Below, one piece after another: positions 11,201 to 20,900 of a DNA stretch of 64,000 nucleotides. Source of the stretch: Bolinopsis microptera (taxonomy: Eukaryota; Ctenophora; Tentaculata; Lobata; Bolinopsidae); assembly GCF_026151205.1 (NCBI RefSeq), contig NC_087075.1:11392303-11456302 (forward strand). The letters are read 5' to 3'. Both the position numbers and the translations under genes were made by a program. Positions within the stretch are counted from its first letter, which is position 1. Every line of letters begins with the position of its first letter. The notes beneath the pieces are model-generated. The model was given only the letters and a program-made list of their open reading frames with translations, did no database searches and was not told the origin of the DNA.

Positions 11201-11345
11201 TATTAACTTATTACACATTTGTGCTCTGCTTTAGCATCACTTGACTATTTAAAAAAATTGTTTGTCCAGGCCATGACCTTATAGTCAGCCAATTGGCCAT
11301 TGCTATATTATGTGTATATTGTCTTATCATCTCAAATTATTTGTT
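8228..11345 (+). mobile_element. Non-LTR retroelement copy 2, intact ORF
   Basis: This element has a single uninterrupted ORF and about 300 bp of 3' region that includes the 25-nt block 11298-11322 shared exactly with copy 1. Ends are approximate because no target-site duplication could be fixed by eye. A YADD RT with a C-terminal zinc knuckle and PD-(D/E)xK-like nuclease region in a single ORF is the general layout of early-branching non-LTR elements (R2/NeSL-like in broad terms). The clade was not determined. Confidence 0.75.
8318..11029 (+). CDS. RT with zinc-knuckle and restriction-like endonuclease-type C-terminus
   Basis: The ORF has 903 codons from an ATG. The N-terminal 150 residues are charged and helical, with no motif I recognise. 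RT landmarks: CRLIPLDKG...GVRPIGIGEILRRI; motif A ILQVDADNAF (Asp about 303); motif B SEEGSTQGD; catalytic WYADDSS (about 393-399); 'KASKTVLIVK'; and a complete thumb-like region ending RHGGLGI. The C-terminal third has GCWLTALPL, then CACG...H-x4-C (from about 689), RHNNIRD (712), PDIS (about 755), FFDVCV (about 770) and KKYNNR...VEKGTFTPL. I read this as a zinc knuckle plus PD-(D/E)xK-type nuclease that would nick target DNA. The same C-terminal signature is familiar from cnidarian RT proteins. A 79-codon frame overlapping the start (8227-8466) is in another frame and is probably not real. Confidence 0.85.
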   Translation: MNHLKFADATKWERLSFALVHIFLPIMLQKPSSKSKARDHVTYLTKRLVKWKNGELDDLMMECRSIQKALVQQQKISEESRKKSFCRLMLLGKIKQATKFVDSSNDTSGVHSLTANIKQVLGDKHPPAVKADPVVLHPHITPPPQEVIFERIDAETVKRACLYLDGSGGPTLTDSDLWKHIICSKSFGKASVTLAESIAIVARRLCREDIHHSCLKEFTACRLIPLDKGQDKNGKPGVRPIGIGEILRRIIGKAVIMSFKTDIQYAAGPLQTCAGLKSGIEASIHAMRQIWEDSDTEAILQVDADNAFNRLNREAALHNVHEICPPLYQYLKNHYQKPADLIINTTEDHYQLKSEEGSTQGDVAAMAFYALGIKPLVDDLATASKPSVCKQSWYADDSSAGGKIEGIKIWWDTLLEQGPKYGYYPKASKTVLIVKNSEDLDLAQKVFSGTGIKIESEGERHLGAAIGSEAFKNKYVSDKVHKWCQDIKLLSSIAVEEPQAALTAYNKGICHRWTFIQRTIPGISHLFQPLEDCIRTDFIPAILGKNVSDLDRSIFALPVRHGGLGISNPVENCNREFTASVTITKDLTDLIINQQNTLEHYNMSIQNDTIKSLKAIKEKHLFTVSKSIEDSVRDPNLKRSLQFIKEKGSGCWLTALPLKRFGYSLNKIEFRDALYLRYGWEIPNTPFHCACGERNNVNHTLICKKGGYVSMRHNNIRDLNAELQREVCRDVVTEPALIPLDNEEIVGTNADRAAPDISSRGLWSTFERTFFDVCVTHPNSPTYYKKDMEQIYKAHEMRKMKKYNNRIIQVEKGTFTPLIYSTNGGWGPQATRYHKRLAEKLSQKRGEDYAAIMCYMRTRIRFSILRSTLIAVRGERGRRQSYTLPVSVTSFNLIPATMDYECF

Positions 11346-11615
11346 ATATAGTAGTGTTGAAAGTATTAAAACTTGGGAGGATTGCGGCTAATTAACACCC
11401 TTGCTGGACAATCTCTACTTTCCTTAACGTCAGCGAAAGCTTTATCAATAATATTCTTTTACACTCTTGATATAACAACAAATATACTTAGCTTATATAA
11501 TACTCATTTTGAATTGTTTCGTGTTTATTTTTTAATGTTATTCTGTATTTTAGCCAGGTTTTCTGTATTGGAATTAATTGTATTGAAATCGACTAGCTAA
11601 ATCTCTTAACACTTT
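11346..11615. other. Convergent spacer between retroelement 2 and the receptor gene
   Basis: No coding frame is supported. It should contain the 3' UTR of the minus-strand receptor gene, including the AATAAA listed separately. Confidence 0.4.
11524..11529 (-). terminator. Candidate poly(A) signal (AATAAA) of the receptor gene
   Basis: TTTATT on the plus strand reads AATAAA on the minus strand, about 87 nt past the stop codon of the last receptor exon. It is the nearest canonical hexamer. AT-rich DNA makes chance matches common. Confidence 0.45.
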
Positions 11616-11947
11616 CTATGCACATGCAGTTTTGTTGTGGATAATCGTATCGTCATGCAGTTTTCCACTTCTGTGAGAAACTATTTCGGAAGTATCAGAG
11701 TAGAGATTGGAAGGGTGAAGAATAATATCATCATTACAATAATTGTAATGATCTGGAGTGGGCGGAACTGGACCGTTGTTTTCTTGTAAATTTGTTGTTT
11801 TCTTGTTGAGTTTGAATTCATTTTCCGTTCCAGCAGAGCCTCCTTTTGATTTCTTTTTTGTTATACAAAATCCAGCTAGCACCAGCAAAATACACGTCAA
11901 CACTGCCACACCTGATCCGATCCAAACTCGAAGGCTGACAGGTTTTG
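11616..11947 (-). CDS. Receptor exon: transmembrane helix and cytoplasmic tail
   Basis: The acceptor AG lies at 11949-11948 and the stop TAG at 11618-11616. The exon enters with two bases and joins the previous exon in phase 1 (ACA, Thr). It codes for a hydrophobic segment, SGVAVLTCILLVLAGFCI, followed by the stop-transfer stretch TKKKSK and a tail of about 80 residues. The tail has a PVPPTP proline motif, two tyrosine clusters (HYNYCND, which contains a YxN motif, and NLYSDTSEI) and no kinase or death domain. Binding of SH3 or SH2 partners is inference. Confidence 0.85.
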
Positions 11948-14900
11948 CTGAAATGGCTATGATTCAATAGTACTAGACATGTATGAATTTGATGGCACTA
12001 TGACTCTATGATTAAACGGGTGCCTAAAATCAACCATATATAATTATAGCTAGAATATAATGAGCCCAATAGAATAATCAACGAAAAGTTGAAAGTGTTT
12101 TATTAAACTATAAAAATCATTCTCACCGATAACCTCAATTCTTCAAAATTTACCAAATTTCATTTTACGATTCCCATATCTATATCGCTGTGATCTATCA
12201 GGAGAGAGAGCCCACACATATTGCCAGGTAGAAGGTGTCAAAATATATCCTTATTGAACTTTATTTGGACAGACATTAATTCAAATTACTTCTGACAAGG
12301 TAGGCGAAGTGCTGTGATCGTTTGTTGCACTCTTGCTGAGAATAGAAGTATTTCATACAAGAAAGAGAAAATGTTAAAATGATACTCACTGTTCATTGTA
12401 ATGGTTGTTGCACTTTCAAGGTTAGTTCCGGCAGCAAGGCCAGTGTAAGTAACAATACACTTATAGACCCTTGCATCGTTGGTAGAGGAGATGGTGATGG
12501 GGAGGGTACTAGACACCGTAGAGCTGTCTTCGGCAACCACATTTGCATCAGCTGTTTCAGTAGCAGCTGACTCTCCTAGCAGCCATGTGAAAGTTGGAGT
12601 AGTAATATCTGCATGGGACTCTGCAACACAAACCAGGTTGATGTTATCTTCAGAGTTGCCTCTAGTTGGGGTGACCAGAGGTGTGGATATGGAGAACACG
12701 GTCAGGGTAGATGATGTTGGACTGAACTCCAGTTCACTCTTTCTACATGTGAAGGTGTCCCCTTTGCTTGCTGCATCAATTGTTATCACATACTCAGCTT
12801 TTGTCTTTCCTCCTTCGAGTTTAGTTGACGATGCAGCAAGATCTTGGGAGCCATTGTGGAATCTAAGTTCAAGTTGACTTGGGGAGGTAACTTGGCAGCT
12901 AAGTGTGACCATCACTCCCGCTCCGTAGGTGCTGTAAAGGGCAGCAGGGCTTACCATCTCTATCAGGTTCAAGTTCACATTAGAGAAGACACCTTCAGGT
13001 ACTGTCAATGTTCCTTCGGCAAATGCAAAGGTACATTTGTATTCGCCACTAGAGTCTGAACTTGCTAGGTAAAGGATGTGAATATAGTCATTGCTTTCTT
13101 CATAACTGTACTGTGAGGTTCCTATTACGCCATCTGGACCTCTCCATGTAATGCCAGACTGAGCATCGCTGGCATCAAGGGTGCAACTCAACTTTAATCC
13201 TGCGTTAGTATAACTATAGATATTGGCATCTGTTGGGGTCTTGGTGACAATTCTTACAACTAGTGTTCCTTCAGAATGGTAATTCTCAGTATCAGATACA
13301 ACAAACATGCACCGATAACTTCCAGCATTTTCTATTGTGATACCGGCCGTTTTTATTGTTAGTGTTGTCTTGAAGAGGCCGTTGGTGATGGAAGACTCGG
13401 TTTCTACGTCATATGGGTCGGTGTAAGCAATTGGTGTACTGTCAGTATCAACGTAATTCTTGTACCTGAAGAGAGAGAATCGTTTTAGTCATAACATTGA
13501 ATGACATTATATGATGATTATGCTGATTGGAACCAATAAGTAAACCATCCTGCTTGAATTATTGGACATCTCTTTTAAGAACATGCAACACAGTGATTGG
13601 AAAATCAAATATTTGCATACCAAGCAGTAGAGGTAGGTACCGCACCATCAGAACCCACACCCAGGGAGCACTCCATCGTGACGGCAGCCCCGATTGAGTA
13701 GTATTTGGTATTCAGTCTGGCGTTCAGGCCTGAAAATAACAGCTTGAGAAACTAAATTTAAACATTTAAATTATTGATCAAAATGTGAGTGCGCTACACA
13801 GGGTATTAAGCCGTGTAATGTTTGTTAATTAGGTATATAAAGACGTTTTTGAGTTTCTGAGTCAAGAAGAATGATATCCTTCCAATGTATTAAAAAAATC
13901 AACCAAGTTATCTTATCAAACCAACCTCTGAACTTTAGGACTGTTTTTGCAGTAAGTTCCGCTTTAGGGTTGGTGAATGAGTACTTGCAAACAATTACTT
14001 TGCTGGCATCAGAGTAGGTTCGTCCCAATATGGTGAGCTCATCAGACCTGAATTATCAGGTTTATAACCTTCAACAAAGCTGAATTAGTATTACTGTACT
14101 CGTCAACGGTACCTACACGAACAATCTAACAGATCGCTGCTAAGGAAGTAAGGATAAAATGTTGTACCTTTCATTTGTTCCGGTATTCAAAGTTCCTGGA
14201 GTAATGGTTATTCCATCATCAGAGTCCAAAACAATTGAACCAGCTACAGTCCAGGATACAGATGGGTCGTCTGTTCCCTTGTAGTTACAAGTTATGGTGT
14301 GCGAGGCCTCGCTGGAGACTTCCTCTGCGGCCAAAGCGTCGACAGCTACAATGTAAGCGTGAATTTTAGGAAAAAAGTTAATAAAAGTAAACATGCAGTT
14401 AAGGATTTTGATTGAATTTACTTGTTTTAGCTCGCGACCTAAAACACTGAGAATGAGACTTCTTCAAACAATGATGATATAAATTAACATTATTTATATC
14501 AACTTACATCGAACCCTGAAGTTAGTGGTGGATTTGATGTCATCACCAGTTCCTGAGAAGGAGTAAGCACACTTGAGCGCTCCTCCACTGGATTTTATGA
14601 TCAGGTTCAATGTTAAAACAGATTCCCACTTCTTGCTTCCAGTAACGTAACTTCCCTGAAGTATGTGAAATCATAATAGCATGATTAAAAATGTATTATA
14701 TGCAACCATGTAACTTCTCAGTTCTCTCGCTATCCACGGAAATAAAAGGGATAAGACATGATTAAACTTATACCGTAAAAGACCTTAACAGAAAGTTTAA
14801 TACAGAGTAGAACTTATTTCTAACCTCAGTAATAGTATATCCAGCAGGCAGAGCTAAATCGTTATAAGTCCACGTGACACCACCCACACCACTGTCTCCA

Positions 14901-17900
14901 TGATATTCACAAGTGAATGTTTGGGATCCCCCGAGAGCAGTGACAGCTGTATACTCGTCCAGCGGCTTGGATAGCTCTGAGATGGTTTTAACATTTAATT
15001 TCGTGTATTTTGGTTGTCTGGATAGAGTGGAGAGGGGGTACAATATTTATTGGTTAAAGATACTTCGCCACTTTGTCGTATGTAATCCATATTCCATAAT
15101 ATGCTCTCTTGTGTTATTCCGATATTATATACCATGTCAATGTATTGATTGTATTGAATGATTTGTTTATTGCTTAAACAAGAAGGCTTACCTCGGATGT
15201 AGAGAGTTGCAGTTGTGCTTTCTCTAGTAAGGGTCGCATCTCGATAGCGTACACAGCCTCGCATTGTAAACACCCGCATTGTCCATGGTGGCACTGAAAA
15301 GTTGTACATTCAAATTCAAATTTCAGAGAAACGCCCTGATGATAACACAGGCCATGGTGTTCCTAATTCCTTACTATTTATTATGATGTTGTCACATGCA
15401 CATGATATAAGCTACTATACTGTGGTGAATTAGAAGATTTTTGTTCTTCTGAGTCAATAGGAGAATTTAAGACATCCACGATGCACCAGACAAATTACAC
15501 AATTTATTACTTATAACTCTGTTCCATGAAATTAACTTAAATGTGACGGTTAAACTCACGATGAGAATGTCAAAGTGGATGTTCCAGGGTTAGCGTTATC
15601 AAAGTTGATGAGGGACACGTCCATAGCAGTGCTGGTTCCATCCACAACCTTGTACCAGCTGAGACTGGTAGTGGCACTATCTGGGTTCTTAACCGTACAG
15701 GACAGTTCAGCGTCCTCCCCAACAAGATGGGAAACATCAGAAGGGTTTATAGTTATACCAATATCTGTGGGAAAGGAAACTGTTACGGATCAATCCATAT
15801 AACCAACTGAACGCATATAACGAGTATTTACTGAATCAGAAGAGGCTAACAGAGCGATTGGAGATCAAGTTGGTGGGAGAACCAATGAAATCTTCAAAGA
15901 GGATAAGTTGACATTTTCAAAAATAATTAGTATCATCTTGCATTATATAGTTTTAACATAGCAGAAGAAGCAAAATCCCAACCATAAACAGCAATAGTAG
16001 CAGTGGCACTCTCAACAGTGGTTCCTCCAAAGTCGGCTGTGCACTTATACACTCCACTATCGGCCTCTGCTGCAGTGGCGATTGTAAGGGTGCTCGTCGT
16101 TTTCGGGGCAGTGTAGGTATCTATATCACCAGACACGAGAGATGTATCTTTTGTCCTGATTGGATTTAAAGTAAGCTTTTGTGTAATATTGACTTTGGTT
16201 GAAAACAAATTGGGACGAGCTAAAGAACTGATTGTCACAGGCGAGGAGCATGAAATAAACGAATCGGGTAAAAGGCATTATATTATAGTTATTGTGGATA
16301 AAACTCTATACATAATCACAGAGAATGCCTGGAATATCTTACCATGTGATGGTAGCTTGTACGTCTCCAACAACCAAGCAACTGATTTCAAGTTGAGATC
16401 CTAGATTAACATTGGTATCAGCTGGGTCAGTTTCAAATCCTCTCACTGTAACATCAATTGTTCCAGTCAGGATTACTGCATTAGAACCGTCACTGTGGGA
16501 GTATGTGGCAGTGCAGATATAAGCTCCTGTATCAGCTAGTGCCAGGCTGGAGAAGGATAGAACGCTGGTGTAGGAAGAGTCGGAGGTGGAGGTCGTAACT
16601 CCGGACGTTATCTGAAGGGTGAGGAGGGGGTAAGGGGGGTGAGGATAATAAGTGTGTAGCCCATTTTGGTCTGTACTCTGTACAAGGGACATTGGGGTAA
16701 CATGTTCATTTTTAGCAATTAGTCTCTTCCTGTTGATCATCAATCCCTATTGCATAGCTTTTTAAACCATTAATTAAAGTAAAAATAAAAAGTGTACTAA
16801 CGTCGGCGCCTCCGTCTAATTTCCAGGTTACTGCTTGTGTTACGAAAGTATCATCCAGATCCATCGCACAGGACAGTTGAGCACTTGCTGCCGCCAACAG
16901 GATTTGGGCGGAGTCAGGTGTCACGACGAGACCTAGAAAAGTGTAAATTTAGATAACTATAACATTCAGGGATATCACCATCACGTGGTAACATGTATTT
17001 ACTGAAAATATCGTGCATCATAGACGAATCAAGTGTTTCAAGCAATTACGGCAATTATCGAATGACATTGCAGATAAAATAATATTTTCTACGGTAAAAT
17101 AGTTACCTAATATAGCCAGGGCTAGTTCTGCAGATTGGTCATCTAAAATGGGGTCTGCGTAATCCACTCGGCAAGAGTAGTCTGTATCAGCAGAATCAAA
17201 GTTGAGAATGCTCAGATCAGATGTCGACTGTTTTGTTTCGCCATCAGCTTCAAAGCTGGTGGCCAAGGTCGTGGCAATAGTATAAGCAGAGTCATCACTC
17301 ACCAAAGCAGTTCCAGAATCACCTTTAAACCATAGGATACCATCTCCAACATCGTGTGCTAGAACAGCACATGAGACAACACCGCTGTCACCGGACTTGA
17401 TCGAGGGTGTGGGGGCAGAAATTGTCACTTCTGAAATATGCATAATCCATTTAACACCACTATTACTGTAAAATACGAATGGTATTCAAGCTCGTTAAGT
17501 TATCAATATCAGATTCACAGAGATAAACTACTCACGTCTACAAGAAGTAGACCACTATGTGACTATGACTATAAAAGATGAACGGTATTCAAGTTCGTAA
17601 ATTAATCAACATTAGATTTTTTTAATTTTATTTCAAAATTCAAATAAACTTTACATCAATGTATTACAGTTATATTTAGAAAAGACCACAATATCTCCTG
17701 TGAAGCAAAAACATGGAAAAAGAGAGCTAGAAAAATATTCATGAGACTCAACACTACCAGACTCAGCTGGAGTGAGAAACATTATGTAAACATCATAGTA
17801 AAATTTATTTCGGCTGAACTAAAACACGGTGGTAAAACCATAATTACATTGGTGCCGACCCTACATAAATCATTAATCAATAATCAAGAGAACAAATTAA

Positions 17901-20900
17901 AATGTATACGATACCTTCTTGCTACTACTCCACAGACTTACATGACATAACAACAGAAAAACATAATTATATATTATAATATACCAATCTATCTAACCAC
18001 TCCATGGACCTTAACGTACCGCGTGACGCTCTTGTTTCATAGAAGAAAAAACGGCGCGTTCTACTGCAGGTGCGAGTATAACATTTATAAAGTAAAATAT
18101 ATAATATTCCATGCTGGGCCGTCTAATCACAGAGTTGTAACTTGAACATTTTTTATTTGATATTATGTTATCTTACATGTTATCTGACTACAAAAACCAT
18201 GTATATAGTACTACTCACGTCTACAAGAAGCAGGGAAGTTGTTGGTTGAACTGGAGCAGACTATGGTTTGTGTACCGGCGTTACCGTAGGTGTAATCAGT
18301 ATTACAAGTCATGTCTACATTACCTCCCTCCGCTACACGAGATCGGGATCTGTACTGGCTACGAATTTCATCGTGGGCACGGTACAGACAGCTGAAAGCA
18401 GGAGTTGAGTAAAGCAAATGAATAACTTAAGTTAAAGGACCAGTTAACTGAAAAAAAAGTTATCCTCATATTTTGACAGATTGTGACAAATAGCAAACTG
18501 AGCAACGAGTCGAAATTCCTAAATCTCTAACTGCTCTCTAACGCGTGTAATTAGCGTTTGTATTATTTTGGCGATGACGTCATAAAGTCCCTTGCGCGCA
18601 CAGAGCAGCTCGTGAGACTGTATTTTACAGGTAAAAATGGACATAATACAATGTTTCTCCCCCAAATAACTCGAAAAGTAAGTGTTTTAGGGTACATGTT
18701 GCTTCATAAGTTGTACATAAACATGGCCATTCTGCACAATTTGCACTCATTCAAAAATCTGTTTGGCCTTCATAGCCCAATTTACGAGATACCCATATTT
18801 TTGCATGATTTCTGGAACCGGAAATCAGTTTTTCGCCAATAACTGAAAAAGTAAGCACTTTAAGGCATCTGTTTCTTCGTAAGTCATATATTAATATGCT
18901 AATTGCGGTTCTTTTGCACCCTGTCTAAAGACTCTATCACGATCCTATCGAAAATGGGCTCAGCACCACGCCCAAAATGGTTTTTGGCGAATTTCTCGAA
19001 AAGTAAGGATTTTAGGCCATGTGTTGCTCAATAACTCCTATATAAACTTGCATATGCGGCTTCGTTTAAGCCTATTTTGAAGTCTCCACGACCTTCAGAA
19101 GCAAAGGGTCGGTTACGTTATTGGGTCAATATCGGCGTGGTCAATATGTCTCCAACCGAAAATCCTTTATTCATACTTTTGGGAAGGTCTTTGCAAAATT
19201 TCGTGAGTATACGAAAATTTGCAGGTTCAATTCCATAAATGTCCATAAATGACTGGACTACACAAGTTTAGAGTTAACTTTAGAGAAACTCATAAATCAT
19301 TATTATCTAAAATTAAGCTGTCAGTGTCCATGATCAACCTATGGCTACAATGTTTTACGTGAAAATTGAAATGTAAAAATCAGGAGTAATATAAAAAGTG
19401 TATTTTTAGATTAAAGTGCTATCTCATAGTTTAAGAATTGTATAGATTAACGTTTGTCGTTTAGCCATCTAAGAATCGATCGTGCCGTAATATATATGGC
19501 CAACGAATAATAGGGTCTTGGAAATTCTATAGTTGTTGAGTGGGTCGATTGACTGAACACGTTTGCACTAATTGGTATTTAATTTTATGATCATACAAGT
19601 AGGACGATAACTAGGTAAGTCAAATTCAAAACACTCCGCACACTGTACACTCCAATCAGTATTTAGTAGATCGGGTATTTTTCGGTTCCCACGGCACCGT
19701 TCTGATAGGAGCTACTTCTACTAATGGTCCCATGGGAACGGCCGTAAAATAGCCAGACTTCTTGTCTCCTGTACTGTCTGGCACGTGTGGATTAAAGTAA
19801 GAGATTTCGCTATGCTAAAAATATAATTGCTCTCGGAACTATGTCTTTTACAGCGAACCATTCGACTGCTCGCATTCTTCCGAACAACTGTAATATTATA
19901 TTACAGAGTTACACTCTGATCAGCTATATTTAATATATAGCACATTATTTTGTGTATTAGTTTCATGTGCTGGGGAAAAATAATCGGTACAGTCTCCCTT
20001 CGTTTGTAATGAAGCAATGAAAACAATCCAAAATTATCACATATGACATAACTTGTAATAGCAGAAACTTTCTAACCGTACATTCACCCGCCACTGTTCA
20101 AGAACTTATGTCACTGTTTAAAATCCTGACGTGAGCACTGTACATCCAATCAGCTATTCATATAGTTAGGGTGATAGCCAAAACTATAAGGATTTTGTAG
20201 AACTAGGGAAATAGTCATAACTCTAAAATTTGAGTGAGTTACACGTGTTTTATTGACGATGATAAACATTTGTGCATTGTATTACGCTATGCAAGAGCGC
20301 ACTGAGGGACTTTATGACGTCACGCGGCCACAGCTTATTATTGCAATAACACGCGTTACACGTACGCTAGAGAGTTAGTTCTTTCGGCGATACGATTCTT
20401 TACCAGTTTGTCACAGCTGATTTAAATCTTAGCCAAATTGGAGACTACAAATTTTTCAGTTAACTGGTCCTTTAAGTTAGTGGTTAGGGAACAATTCTTA
20501 GTAAAAACGTGGTGCTTAGGCCGAAAATAATTTCAATTAAATGTATCATTATATTATAATAATCATGTTCCAGACGATTGAACTACAGTGATATATGAAT
20601 TGTAGTCACTCCGATACTAAATCATAAATTTCCTTATTGTATTATTTATTATTATTATTTTTTCGAGTAGAATGTAAAAAAACGTGAATGAAGATAATAC
20701 ATATGAAAAACTTAAAACTGTTAACATACCGATACAATCATCAACACCATCTGAGCCAATGTCCAAAGTACCTAATCCTGCACCACAGGCTGTACATTCT
20801 ATTGCTTCATCAGCACTGTACGTGTCAAGAGCGCACGAAGCACAAACTTGAGCATTTTCATCTGCCGTGTTAGCGTATGTTCCTGCTGTGCACGTGGTAC

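Noticed and set aside
12379-13059. Plus-strand frames opposite the Ig exons
   Set aside because: The minus strand shows Ig signatures with matching splice phases; the plus frames are antisense shadows.
18558-18842. 94-codon frame inside the TTAA element as a transposase fragment
   Set aside because: It has no DDD/DDE-type motif, is too short, and overlaps the internal tandem repeats.
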